Positions 15,977 to 24,039 are shown, numbered from the stretch's first letter. The stretch is 64,000 nucleotides of DNA from an uncultured Roseburia sp. (GCA_947174805.1 CAMWKH010000001.1:1-64000), one strand, 5' to 3'. Notes: generated from the letters alone by a model not told the origin. A program made the numbers and translations.

Positions 15977-16012
15977 AAATATGTCCCGTGTTTCTCACGG
16001 GGCATATTTTAT
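15977..16012. terminator. Bidirectional terminator inside element 3
   Basis: A long stem (AAATATGTCCCGTG with CACGGGGCATATTT) around TTTCT has a T-run on each side. It ends the kinase transcript and, on the other strand, would stop the cotJABC transcript just after the interrupted cotJC frame (stop at 15995-15997). Confidence 0.75.
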
Positions 16013-16020
16013 TGGAAGCG

Positions 16021-16051
16021 ATAGGCTGATGCACTCCGGTCCTCCGTATTG
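16021..16051. other. att arm and core, right junction of element 3
   Basis: The arm ATAGGCTGATGCA (16021-16033) precedes the core TCCGGTCC (16035-16042). The 17-bp similarity with 11458-11474 continues to 16051. cotJC codons 1-30 begin immediately right of it. Confidence 0.88.
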
Positions 16052-16132
16052 GCTCATAATAAATTTGGCAATTTTAGGATTTGTCTCTTTTATGTTAATG
16101 GGATACTCCAAACGTTTTTCATAATTCCACAT
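16035..16132 (-). pseudogene. cotJC: cotJC segment 1 (codons 1-33), true 5' end of the split gene
   Basis: The start ATG (16132-16130) overlaps the cotJB stop (TAATG). It encodes MWNYEKRLEYPINIKETNPK and then IAKFIMSQYGGP, the standard CotJC N-terminus. After P32 the frame enters element 3 and ends at 15995, giving a 45-residue product as the genome stands. CotJC is a Mn-catalase-like protein of the spore coat made in the mother cell with CotJA and CotJB. With all three elements removed, codons 1-136 seen here are continuous and lack stops or frameshifts. Confidence 0.93.
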
Positions 16133-16398
16133 TATCTGCACCCTCCTTCCCATGGCCAGGGGTCTGTCACCCATTTCCAGTGATTACAGCCTTCCGTGTT
16201 GCTCAAAAGCAGGGGAGTGTACTGGGAGGCATAAAGATTGAGCGCTTTTTCTCTCTCCATATTATAATGGTTAAAGTAATTGATGGCATCCACATCATCG
16301 GGATGGGTATCCAAATACAGAAGAACATCTGTCACGGCAAAGCTTACCTCGTTAATCCACTGGAGCATCTGTGCCTGGTTCATATTCTGGTTCAACAT
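16132..16398 (-). CDS. cotJB: Spore coat protein CotJB
   Basis: An 88-residue protein with the CotJB core (MLQWINEVSFAVTDVLLYLD, THPDDVDAINYFNHYN) and a WPWEGGCR end. It is required with CotJA and CotJC for a small coat complex in Bacilli. I chose ATG 16398, which overlaps the cotJA stop and has AAGGGGG at the right distance; an in-frame ATG at 16416 is possible. Its TAA overlaps the cotJC ATG, so the three genes are translationally coupled and the operon 5' part is intact. Confidence 0.9.
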   Translation of the reverse strand: MLNQNMNQAQMLQWINEVSFAVTDVLLYLDTHPDDVDAINYFNHYNMEREKALNLYASQYTPLLLSNTEGCNHWKWVTDPWPWEGGCR

Positions 16399-16613
16399 CT
16401 GCATCCCCCTTTCCATCCCATGAAGGGTTTATTCAACTCTGAAAATATGGTTCCGTTTTCTAAAGCTTCACAGGGTTCATAGAGGGACTGAAAACTCTGC
16501 ATAGGCACATATGCCATGGCCAAAACCTGACCGGGACAATTTTGCGTCGGCATATATGGCATAGGGCCGGGACACGGCATGGCCCCATTCCTTGGCTGCA
16601 TACAACGATTCAT
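16392..16613 (-). CDS. cotJA: Spore coat-associated protein CotJA
   Basis: A 73-residue proline/methionine/cysteine-rich protein with the CotJA motif LAMAYVPMQSFQSLYEPCEA followed by GTIFSELNKPFMG. First gene of cotJABC. AAAAGGAG precedes the start at 16613. The tail has a GGCRC end shared with CotJB's GGCR. The gene is complete and unaffected by the insertions downstream. Confidence 0.9.
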   Translation of the reverse strand: MNRCMQPRNGAMPCPGPMPYMPTQNCPGQVLAMAYVPMQSFQSLYEPCEALENGTIFSELNKPFMGWKGGCRC

Positions 16614-16641
16614 TTTTATTCTCCTTTTTTTATTATAGTAA

Positions 16642-16672
16642 TAAAATATGCATATTTTTGTGCAGGGTGACT
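16642..16672 (-). promoter_or_regulatory. Possible mother-cell (sigma-K-like) promoter of cotJABC
   Basis: On the minus strand AGTCACC (16672-16666) is followed 16 bases after its AC by CATATTTTA (16650-16642). This fits the sigma-K pattern AC, N16-17, CATAnnnTA. It lies 29 bp upstream of cotJA. In Bacillus subtilis cotJ depends mainly on sigma-E, so the assignment to one mother-cell sigma is uncertain. Confidence 0.4.
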
Positions 16673-16800
16673 AAAGAAAAATGTAAATAAGCTATTGATT
16701 TTCCCAATGTAAGTGTGTTACTATGCATGATGAAATGTTATTTGACAAAATCTGCGTTTTGTGAAAAAAGTAGAAAAAAACAGAAACAGTGAGGAAATCT

Positions 16801-17958
16801 ATGAAAAAAAGTTATTTTAACCTGGCGGCGGTTGTGTGCTGCATCTCTCTTCTGGCAGGCTGCAAAGGGGACAGTGAGGGGTCAGGGGAGGCGATACAGG
16901 ATACGGAGGCTGATTTCGGTGAGGTGTTAAACTATGACCCGGAAGACTATGTAAAGCTTGGAGATTATAAAAATCTGAAAGTACAGTATCCCCTGCCCTA
17001 TGTTTCGGATGAGGATATGCAGATGTATATTTACGACTTGGTGGACGAGGCCACAGAGTACCGTGAAACAGAGAGGGCGGCGGAAAACGGCGATTATGTA
17101 AAGTTAGATTTTACGGGAACCATAGAGGGAAAGGAATTTGACGGGGGAAGCGCTTCCGGTTATGAATTTATCTTGGGCCAGGGAGAATTTTTCGAGGACT
17201 TTGAAAAAAATGTCGTCGGGCTGAAAAAGGGAGAGAATGCATCTTTTCAGATGACCTTTCCGGAGGATTACGTGGAGGAGCTTGCGGGAAAGACAGCAGA
17301 TTTTAAAATCACACTGCAGTCTGTCAGTGAAGTGATACAGCCGGAGTACACAGATGAGCTTGTGGCGAAAAACACAGATTACAGCAGTATAGAGGAATAT
17401 GAGGAGGCAATTAGGGAAGAATTGATTGTGGAGGCCCAGCAGGCTTCTGATGATGAGGCTGGGACAAATGCGCTGGCACAGGCTGTGGCGAATGCAAAGG
17501 TGGAGGGATATCCCCAGGGCCTTTACGATTACACCTATCAGGATACCAAGGAAATCTGTGAGGGCACTGCCCAGATGTTTGGACTGGAAATAGATGAGGT
17601 GATACAGGAGTATTACGGGGCAGAAAATCTGGAGGAAGCAGTTTTAGACTCAGTAAATGAAACTATGGTGATTCAGGCCATTGCCAAAAAGGAAAAACTT
17701 GAAATTTCGGAGAAAGATTTTGCCAAAGAGGCGGAAAATCTTGGAGCAGAGTACGGTTATGAATCTTTGGAAGAATTTGAGGAGGACTACAGCAGGACAG
17801 AGTTGGAGCTGCTTTTGGTGAGAGAAAAAGTACTGGGATTTCTCTATGAATCCTCGGAATTAGAGGAGGTATCCCAGGAAGATTATTATGGAAGCGACGA
17901 GTTTTATATGGAAGGAACTGAGACTACGGAATGGATTTTGGAAGAAGATGAAGAATAA
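16801..17958 (+). CDS. Trigger-factor/FKBP-like peptidyl-prolyl isomerase lipoprotein
   Basis: A 385-residue exported lipoprotein. The signal peptide ends in lipobox LLAGC (lipid-modified Cys about 20). An FKBP-type PPIase domain (YVKLDFTGTIEGKEFDGGSA, FEDFEKNVVGLKKGENASF) and a trigger-factor C-terminal-like helical region (about 190-350) follow, then a very acidic tail. It probably assists folding of secreted proteins on the outer membrane face. The start at 16801 has GAGGA upstream; an in-frame ATG-less extension to 16789 is less likely. TTGACA at 16742-16747 may be its -35, with no good -10. Confidence 0.85.
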   Translation: MKKSYFNLAAVVCCISLLAGCKGDSEGSGEAIQDTEADFGEVLNYDPEDYVKLGDYKNLKVQYPLPYVSDEDMQMYIYDLVDEATEYRETERAAENGDYVKLDFTGTIEGKEFDGGSASGYEFILGQGEFFEDFEKNVVGLKKGENASFQMTFPEDYVEELAGKTADFKITLQSVSEVIQPEYTDELVAKNTDYSSIEEYEEAIREELIVEAQQASDDEAGTNALAQAVANAKVEGYPQGLYDYTYQDTKEICEGTAQMFGLEIDEVIQEYYGAENLEEAVLDSVNETMVIQAIAKKEKLEISEKDFAKEAENLGAEYGYESLEEFEEDYSRTELELLLVREKVLGFLYESSELEEVSQEDYYGSDEFYMEGTETTEWILEEDEE

Positions 17959-18044
17959 TTCTTTTAAAATTGCAAAAAGTATGCTATAATGGGTTAGCTT
18001 AATTTTGCTTTAAGTGAGAATCAGTCAGACCGGGGAGGTCGTTT

Positions 18045-19034
18045 ATGGAAGATAATTCTACAAAAGGGCTGAAGCGAGAGCGTAAGAGACGTCAGAGAAT
18101 CAGCAGGATCAGAAATGGCATTATAGGGATATTTGGCATTTGGCTGATAGCTTCGGCATATTTGTGCATCACGCTGACACTTCGGGTACATTCACTGGAG
18201 GACAAATTAGAGTATCTTTTAGATAATTTTACTGTCAGCGGGCAGTTGGAGCAGGAGTCCAAGAAAAATCCCAGCAATGTGGACGAGAGCGCCTATTTTG
18301 ATTTGGAGAATACAACGGAGAGCCAGATGTGGGAGGAGACGTATGCGATTCCTGCGGCTATTAATCAGAAGGAAAATTTGGCCAAGGAGGGAGATACCCA
18401 TAAGGTATATCTGACTTTTGACGATGGTCCAAGCAGCAATACGGAACAGATTTTAGATATACTAAAGCAGTATAATTTGAAAGCCACATTTTTCGTTATT
18501 GGAAAAGAAGATGAAAAGTCAAGGGCTTTATATAGGAGAATTGTGGAGGAAGGGCATACGTTGGGTATGCATTCTTATTCCCATAAATATAGTGTTTTAT
18601 ACGAGACAGAGGAAAACTTTGAGAGTGATTTTTCCCGTATACAGAATTATCTCTTTGAGGTTACTGGAAAAGAGTGCCTTTTTTACAGATTCCCGGGGGG
18701 CAGCAGCAACCATGTGAGCAATACGGAAATGTCCAGGTTTATCCGCTATTTAAACAACCAGGGAATTACATATTTTGACTGGAATGTATCCAGTGGAGAT
18801 GCTACATCACAGGCTTATACGCCGAAAGAACTGGTTGCCAATGTTATGGATGATGTAGTAAAATATAAGACATCCGTCGTTCTTATGCATGATGCGGAGA
18901 CAAAACACACTACCGTAGAAGCGCTGGCACCGATGATCGAGTCGCTGCAGGGCATGGGAGCTGAGATTTTACCTATAGATGAAAATACAACTGTTGTCCA
19001 GCACATTGCGGCATCCAGTGTGGGAGAACAGTAA
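18045..19034 (+). CDS. Membrane-anchored polysaccharide deacetylase (CE4)
   Basis: A 329-residue protein with a basic N-terminus, one membrane anchor (about 24-46), a short coiled linker and a NodB-homology domain. Visible CE4 motifs: LTFDDGPSSNT (catalytic and metal Asp), HSYSHKYS (metal His pair), YRFPGGSSN, FDWNVSSGDA and VVLMHD. It should deacetylate peptidoglycan or another cell-wall glycan outside the membrane. TATAAT at 17985-17990 is a likely -10. Its stop lies 25 bp before the bactofilin start. Confidence 0.9.
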   Translation: MEDNSTKGLKRERKRRQRISRIRNGIIGIFGIWLIASAYLCITLTLRVHSLEDKLEYLLDNFTVSGQLEQESKKNPSNVDESAYFDLENTTESQMWEETYAIPAAINQKENLAKEGDTHKVYLTFDDGPSSNTEQILDILKQYNLKATFFVIGKEDEKSRALYRRIVEEGHTLGMHSYSHKYSVLYETEENFESDFSRIQNYLFEVTGKECLFYRFPGGSSNHVSNTEMSRFIRYLNNQGITYFDWNVSSGDATSQAYTPKELVANVMDDVVKYKTSVVLMHDAETKHTTVEALAPMIESLQGMGAEILPIDENTTVVQHIAASSVGEQ

Positions 19035-19059
19035 TCTATCAAAAAATGGAGGAAATGAA

Positions 19060-19992
19060 ATGGGCTTTTTTAAGGAGTTTAAAGATGATTTTTCCCAGGC
19101 AGTCAATGAGCTGATGCCGGGAGAAGATAACAACCCAAAAGAAGAAGGTCTGGAAGGGGATGATATGGTTGTCAATACTTTAGATGACGAGATGGATACC
19201 GAATCAGAACTTTCCAAATTAAACGGCCTGTTGGAGCATGTAGCGGATAAGCCGGTATCTCAGTCTGTGGTGAAACAGCAGCAGGTGGCTGAGCTGGAGA
19301 AAGAATTTATGAAGGAAGTAAACAAGGCGGAGCAGGCGCCTAAGCCAGAACCAGTTCCGGAACCCAAACCGGAAGTGAAAAAGGCAGTAAATGAAACAGC
19401 GAAAGAGGAAGTCAAAGAGGAGAAAGTTGTGGAAAGAACAACAGCAATGGAGGAGAAAAAAGCAATGAACGAAGAGACAATGACATTAGCAACTGAGGAA
19501 CAGCAGGTACCAGGGGTAGACCCCAATGCAATTTCAGATGAGACGACAGTAATCACTGAGGGAACTAACATAAGAGGTGACATCAATGCAAACGGTTCTG
19601 TGGACGTAAGAGGAAGAATCGGCGGAAATGTAACATGTAACGGAAAGCTCACCATCACCGGTGTTCTGGAAGGGAACAGCAATTCCTCCGAGTTTTTTGC
19701 AGATGCAGCAAAAGTAGAAGGTGAAGTAAACAGTACAGGAACTGTAAAAATCGGCATCGGCTCTGTTGTCATCGGTAATATCACAGCAGCTTCCGCAGTA
19801 ATTGCAGGGGCAATCAAAGGAGATATCGACGTGCAGGGACCGGTTGTGGTAGACACTTCCGCAGTGGTAATGGGAAATATCAAATCACGTTCTGTTCAGA
19901 TTAATAACGGTGCAGTAATTGAAGGTTTCTGTTCTCAGTGCTATGCAGATATTGATGTACAGGGGCTTTTTGACGACAAGAAAGGCGCTTAA
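19060..19992 (+). CDS. Bactofilin-type cytoskeletal protein with long acidic N-terminus
   Basis: A 310-residue protein. Residues about 1-175 are charged and proline-rich (PKPEPVPEPKPEVKK). The C-terminal domain (about 180-300) is a beta-helical bactofilin fold with the regular short repeats GTNIRGDINANGSVDVRGRI, GNVTCNGKLTITG and so on. Such proteins polymerise without nucleotide and scaffold cell-wall enzymes; the deacetylase gene next to it fits that. The start has GGAGG at 19049-19053. It is longer than typical bactofilins because of the N-terminal region. Confidence 0.85.
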   Translation: MGFFKEFKDDFSQAVNELMPGEDNNPKEEGLEGDDMVVNTLDDEMDTESELSKLNGLLEHVADKPVSQSVVKQQQVAELEKEFMKEVNKAEQAPKPEPVPEPKPEVKKAVNETAKEEVKEEKVVERTTAMEEKKAMNEETMTLATEEQQVPGVDPNAISDETTVITEGTNIRGDINANGSVDVRGRIGGNVTCNGKLTITGVLEGNSNSSEFFADAAKVEGEVNSTGTVKIGIGSVVIGNITAASAVIAGAIKGDIDVQGPVVVDTSAVVMGNIKSRSVQINNGAVIEGFCSQCYADIDVQGLFDDKKGA

Positions 19993-19995
19993 TAT

Positions 19996-20691
19996 ATGAA
20001 GAGGGTTTTATTAAAGCTAAGCGGAGAGGCTTTAGCAGGGGAGAAGAAAATGGGGTTTGACGAACCCACGGTTGTTAAAGTTGCAGACCAGGTGAAGCAG
20101 ATTGTGGAAAAGGGTGTGCAGGTGGGGATTGTAATCGGAGGAGGCAACTTCTGGAGAGGGCGCACCAGCGAGACCATTGACCGCACCAAGGCAGACCAGA
20201 TCGGGATGCTGGCAACTGTGATGAACTGTATCTATGTGTCAGAAATTTTCCGCTCTGTGGGACTGAAGACACAGATACTGTCCCCTTTTACCTGCGGAAC
20301 GATGACAAAACCTTTTTCCAAAGACAGGGCAAATAAGTATTTTGACCACAATATGGTGGTATTTTTTGCCGGAGGCACCGGCCATCCATATTTTTCAACG
20401 GATACGGCTGCTGTACTTCGGGCTGTTGAGATTGAAGCGGACGCCCTTCTTTTGGCAAAGGCCATTGACGGGGTATATGACAGCGACCCCAAGATAAATT
20501 CCGCCGCAGTGCGCTATGACAGCCTTACAATCCAGGAAGTGATTGATAAGAAGCTGGCAGTGGTGGATATGACAGCGTCGATTCTTTGCATGGAGAATAA
20601 ACTTCCCATGTATGTGTTTGCGCTGAACGAGGAAGACAGTGTGGTAAAAGCAATTACCGGTAATTTTAATGGAACAAAGGTTACAGTTTAG
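19996..20691 (+). CDS. pyrH: UMP kinase
   Basis: A 231-residue amino-acid-kinase-fold enzyme that makes UDP from UMP. It has the LLKLSGEALAG start, GIVIGGGNFWRG, and GGTGHPYFSTDTAA. First gene of the conserved pyrH-frr-uppS-cdsA-dxr-rseP-ispG-polC string; frr starts 11 bp downstream. Length is normal for bacterial PyrH. Confidence 0.96.
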   Translation: MKRVLLKLSGEALAGEKKMGFDEPTVVKVADQVKQIVEKGVQVGIVIGGGNFWRGRTSETIDRTKADQIGMLATVMNCIYVSEIFRSVGLKTQILSPFTCGTMTKPFSKDRANKYFDHNMVVFFAGGTGHPYFSTDTAAVLRAVEIEADALLLAKAIDGVYDSDPKINSAAVRYDSLTIQEVIDKKLAVVDMTASILCMENKLPMYVFALNEEDSVVKAITGNFNGTKVTV

Positions 20692-20701
20692 GAGGGGACT
20701 T

Positions 20702-21253
20702 ATGGACGCAAGATTGGAGCCATTTGATACTAAAATGCAGAAATCTTTTCGGAATATGGAGGAGGAATTTGCCAGCATAAGGGCTGGACGTGCCAATCCC
20801 CATGTTTTGGATAAAATTAAGGTTGATTACTACGGCACGCCTACACCGATTCAGTCCGTGGCCAATGTGAATGTGCCGGAGCCCAGGATGATTCAGATTC
20901 AGCCCTGGGAGGCATCTATGGTGAAGGAGATTGAGAGGGCGATTCTCACCTCTGATTTAGGCATCAATCCCACCAACGACGGAAAAGTAATCCGCCTTGC
21001 GTTTCCGGAACTGACAGAGGAGCGCAGAAAAGAACTTGCCAAGGATATCAAGAAAAAGGGAGAAAATGCAAAAGTTGCAATCCGCAATATCCGCCGGGAT
21101 GCCAATGATTCTTTTAAGAAACTGGCAAAAGGGGATATTTCTGAGGATGAGATAAAAGAGTTGGAAGACAAGGCGCAGAAGATGACGGATAAGTATATTG
21201 CGCAGGTGGATAAGGCAGTGGAGGCAAAATCAAAAGAAATTCTTACTGTATAA
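20702..21253 (+). CDS. frr: Ribosome recycling factor
   Basis: A 183-residue protein with typical RRF sequence (ASIRAGRANPHVLDKI, YGTPTPIQSVANV, LTEERRKELAK). It splits post-termination ribosomes with EF-G. The ATG at 20702 is preceded by GGAGGGG. Standard length. The 83 bp to uppS contains a short GTGTAC-type dyad but no clear terminator. Confidence 0.96.
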   Translation: MDARLEPFDTKMQKSFRNMEEEFASIRAGRANPHVLDKIKVDYYGTPTPIQSVANVNVPEPRMIQIQPWEASMVKEIERAILTSDLGINPTNDGKVIRLAFPELTEERRKELAKDIKKKGENAKVAIRNIRRDANDSFKKLAKGDISEDEIKELEDKAQKMTDKYIAQVDKAVEAKSKEILTV

Positions 21254-21336
21254 AAATCCGGTGAAAAGGGGGTACACGGCATATGTGTGTCCCTTTTTAT
21301 ATACAGGGGCGGATAAGGAATCGAAGGAGAGTGGCT

Positions 21337-22059
21337 ATGTTAAAAGTACCAAATCATGTGGCAATTATATTAGACGGCAACGGCCGCTGGGCTAAGAGCA
21401 AAGGTATGCCCAGAAATTACGGTCATACCATGGGGGCAAAAAATGTGGAGGGGGTGTGCCGGGCGGCATACGATATGGGTATCCGTTATCTCACCTTCTA
21501 TGCATTTTCTACAGAAAACTGGAGCCGTCCTGACAGTGAGGTGGAAGCCATTATGAGCCTTCTGGAATCTTACCTAAAAAACTGTCAGAAGATTGCAAAA
21601 AAGAACAATATGCGTGTCAGAGTCATTGGGGATTTGTCCCGTCTGGATGAGAAGTTCCGAAACAATATAAAGGCCCTGGAGGAGAATTCCAAGACATATG
21701 ACGGATTGTGCCTTACCATCGCCATCAATTACGGAAGCAGGGATGAGATGGTTCGGGGGATGAAAAAGATGACGAGAGATGTACTTGAGGGAAAGCTTGA
21801 AGTGGAGGATATCAGCGAGGAGAAATTCTCCTCCTATCTGGATACGGCGGAACTTCCGGACCCAGATTTACTGATCCGTACCAGCGGGGAGATGCGGCTG
21901 TCCAATTATCTTCTATGGCAGCTTGCCTACAGTGAATTTTATTTTACCGATACACCTTGGCCGGATTTCCATGAAAAGGAATTAAGACAGGCTGTGGAGG
22001 CATATAGTGCCAGAGACAGAAGATATGGTGGGTTGAAAGAAGAGGGAAGCAATGTTTAA
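21337..22059 (+). CDS. uppS: Undecaprenyl diphosphate synthase
   Basis: A 240-residue cis-prenyltransferase with HVAIILDGNGRWAKSKGMPR (catalytic Asp), YLTFYAFSTENWSRP and DLLIRTSGEMRLSNYLLWQ. It supplies the lipid carrier for peptidoglycan. The start at 21337 has GAAGGAGA upstream. It overlaps cdsA by 8 bp. Confidence 0.96.
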   Translation: MLKVPNHVAIILDGNGRWAKSKGMPRNYGHTMGAKNVEGVCRAAYDMGIRYLTFYAFSTENWSRPDSEVEAIMSLLESYLKNCQKIAKKNNMRVRVIGDLSRLDEKFRNNIKALEENSKTYDGLCLTIAINYGSRDEMVRGMKKMTRDVLEGKLEVEDISEEKFSSYLDTAELPDPDLLIRTSGEMRLSNYLLWQLAYSEFYFTDTPWPDFHEKELRQAVEAYSARDRRYGGLKEEGSNV

Positions 22060-22852
22060 GACAAGATTATTAAGCGGGATTGTGTTAATTGCCCTGGCGC
22101 TGTTTTTCCTTATTATGGGAGGAAATATTTTGTGGGCTGTTACAGGGGTCATATCACTGATTGGGATGTTTGAACTTTACCGGATTTTTCATATGGAAAA
22201 AAGTTTGGCGGGAGCAGTGGGATACGGAATGGCCCTGGTATTTTATGGGAATTTACAGTTTCACTTTTCCGGGGATGCCATGGTTTTTGCTATGGGATTT
22301 TTGATTCTCCTCATGTTCTGCTATGTTTTTACTTATCCCAAATATAAAACAGAGCAGGTCTTGGCTGTGTTTTTCGGCGTGTTTTATGTGGCAGTTATGC
22401 TCTCCTATGTGTACCAGATTCGTATGCTGGAGCGGGGAGCCTACATGGTATGGCTTGTATTCCTGTGCTCTTGGGGATGTGATACCTGTGCTTACTGTGT
22501 AGGGGTGCTGTTTGGAAAACATAAAATGTCCCCGAAGTTAAGTCCGAAAAAATCCGTGGAGGGAGCTTTTGGAGGAGTCATTGGAAGTATGCTTTTGACC
22601 TTTCTCTATGTTTGGACGTTTCGCAGTGCCATGGATGTAACGGCAAGGGAAACGCTGCTTTTGGCAGTGATTTCCGGGGTGGGTGCCCTGATTTCCATGG
22701 TGGGAGATTTGACGGCTTCCGCTGTCAAGAGGAATTATGAGATAAAGGATTACGGTACTCTGATTCCGGGGCATGGAGGAATTTTAGACCGTTTTGACAG
22801 TGTGATATTTACTGCGCCAATCATTTACTATCTGGCAGTTTATTTTGTATAA
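22052..22852 (+). CDS. cdsA: Phosphatidate cytidylyltransferase
   Basis: A 266-residue polytopic membrane enzyme with about eight hydrophobic segments and the CDP-DAG synthase signature SAVKRNYEIKDYGTLIPGHG followed by GILDRFDS. It makes CDP-diacylglycerol for phospholipid synthesis. It is translationally coupled to uppS by overlap. Confidence 0.95.
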   Translation: MFKTRLLSGIVLIALALFFLIMGGNILWAVTGVISLIGMFELYRIFHMEKSLAGAVGYGMALVFYGNLQFHFSGDAMVFAMGFLILLMFCYVFTYPKYKTEQVLAVFFGVFYVAVMLSYVYQIRMLERGAYMVWLVFLCSWGCDTCAYCVGVLFGKHKMSPKLSPKKSVEGAFGGVIGSMLLTFLYVWTFRSAMDVTARETLLLAVISGVGALISMVGDLTASAVKRNYEIKDYGTLIPGHGGILDRFDSVIFTAPIIYYLAVYFV

Positions 22853-22895
22853 CGAGAATGTTTATTCCGGGCACACCGGTGTAAGAGAGGATAAC

Positions 22896-24038
22896 ATGAA
22901 GAAAATAGCAATATTGGGTTCTACAGGATCTATAGGCACCCAGACATTGGAAATCGTAAGGGAGCAGGGGGACATTGAAGTGACGGCCCTTGCCGCCGGG
23001 GGGAATATTTCTCTTTTGGAGAAACAAATCAGGGAATTTCGCCCCGGATTGGTCTGCGTCTGGGAAGAGGAAAAGGCAAAGGCTTTAAGAGAAAATATCA
23101 GGGATTTGGATGTGACGGTACTCTGCGGCATGGATGGGCTCATTGCCGCGGCCACAGAAAAAAAGGCTGAAATTTTAGTCACTGCCATTGTGGGCATGGT
23201 GGGCATAAGACCTACCATAGAGGCCATAAAGGCAAAAAAAGCCATAGCCTTGGCAAACAAAGAGACTTTGGTTACGGCGGGACATGTGATTATGCCCTTG
23301 GCAAAAGAGTATGGGGTGCCCATACTTCCCGTGGACAGTGAGCACAGCGCTATTTTTCAGTGCCTTCAGGGGCAAGAAGGCAATCCCATAAAAAAAATAC
23401 TCCTGACGGCTTCCGGCGGCCCGTTTCGTGGAAGAAAGAAAGAAGAATTAGAAAAAATACAGGTGGAAGATGCCCTAAAGCACCCCAACTGGGAGATGGG
23501 GAGAAAGATTACCATTGATTCCTCAACCCTGGTAAATAAGGGACTTGAGGTGATGGAGGCAAAGTGGCTTTTCGGGGTGGAACTTGACCAGATCCAGGTG
23601 GTAGTGCATCCCCAGAGCGTGATTCACTCTGCGGTGGAATATGAGGACGGCAGCGTGATCGCCCAGCTTGGCACGCCGGATATGCGCCTGCCCATTCAAT
23701 ATGCCCTGTATTATCCCCTAAGGCGGCCTTTAAGGGGGGAGAAGTTGGACCTTTTTGCCCTGGGAAACCTTACCTTTGAGAAGCCGGATACTGACACTTT
23801 TCATGGGCTTTCCCTGGCATATGAGGCTATGAGGCGGGGAGGCAATATTCCCACCGTGTTTAATGCGGCAAATGAACGGGCAGTTGCCATGTTTTTGGAG
23901 CGGAGGATTCCCTATCCTGCCATTACAGAGATAATCGGGGAATCCATGGGGAGCATTGGGTTTGTGAAAGAGCCGGATGTGGAACAGATTCTTAATACAG
24001 AATCTGCCACATATGAATTTATAGAGAGCAGGTGGTAA
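22896..24038 (+). CDS. dxr: 1-deoxy-D-xylulose 5-phosphate reductoisomerase
   Basis: A 380-residue MEP-pathway enzyme. The NADPH site is ILGSTGSIGTQTLEIV; ANKETLVTAG, PVDSEHSAIFQCLQG and the metal/substrate loop TASGGPFRG are present. I chose ATG 22896 behind GAGAGG; an earlier in-frame start at 22845 would overlap cdsA and add unconserved residues. It feeds the same isoprenoid pathway as ispG downstream and uppS upstream. Confidence 0.96.
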   Translation: MKKIAILGSTGSIGTQTLEIVREQGDIEVTALAAGGNISLLEKQIREFRPGLVCVWEEEKAKALRENIRDLDVTVLCGMDGLIAAATEKKAEILVTAIVGMVGIRPTIEAIKAKKAIALANKETLVTAGHVIMPLAKEYGVPILPVDSEHSAIFQCLQGQEGNPIKKILLTASGGPFRGRKKEELEKIQVEDALKHPNWEMGRKITIDSSTLVNKGLEVMEAKWLFGVELDQIQVVVHPQSVIHSAVEYEDGSVIAQLGTPDMRLPIQYALYYPLRRPLRGEKLDLFALGNLTFEKPDTDTFHGLSLAYEAMRRGGNIPTVFNAANERAVAMFLERRIPYPAITEIIGESMGSIGFVKEPDVEQILNTESATYEFIESRW

Positions 24039-24039
24039 T

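Larger units (their letters stand above)
11458..16042. mobile_element. 4.58-kb skin-like serine-recombinase element in cotJC (element 3)
   Basis: Both outer flanks are consecutive parts of cotJC. Removing the DNA between the repeated TCCGGTCC cores rebuilds the codons for MSQYGGPDGEIA with no frame change. The circle junction has 13-bp inverted arms 16 bp apart, as expected for a serine-integrase attP. The content is very small: a recombinase (minus), a 55-codon and a 24-codon ORF, and one hybrid histidine kinase (plus) ending at a terminator 25 bp from the core. There are no phage, transfer or defence genes. Size and layout fit a domesticated intervening element better than a parasite with many cargo genes. 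Confidence 0.9.

Noticed and set aside
11458-16042. Element 3 as a nested insertion inside element 2
   Set aside because: cotJC segment 2 (97 bp) separates them and both elements have their own cores in cotJC, so they are neighbours in one gene, not nested.
19260-19883. A 207-codon minus-strand frame rich in T, S, P and V
   Set aside because: It is the complement of the bactofilin repeats and has no ribosome site or family.
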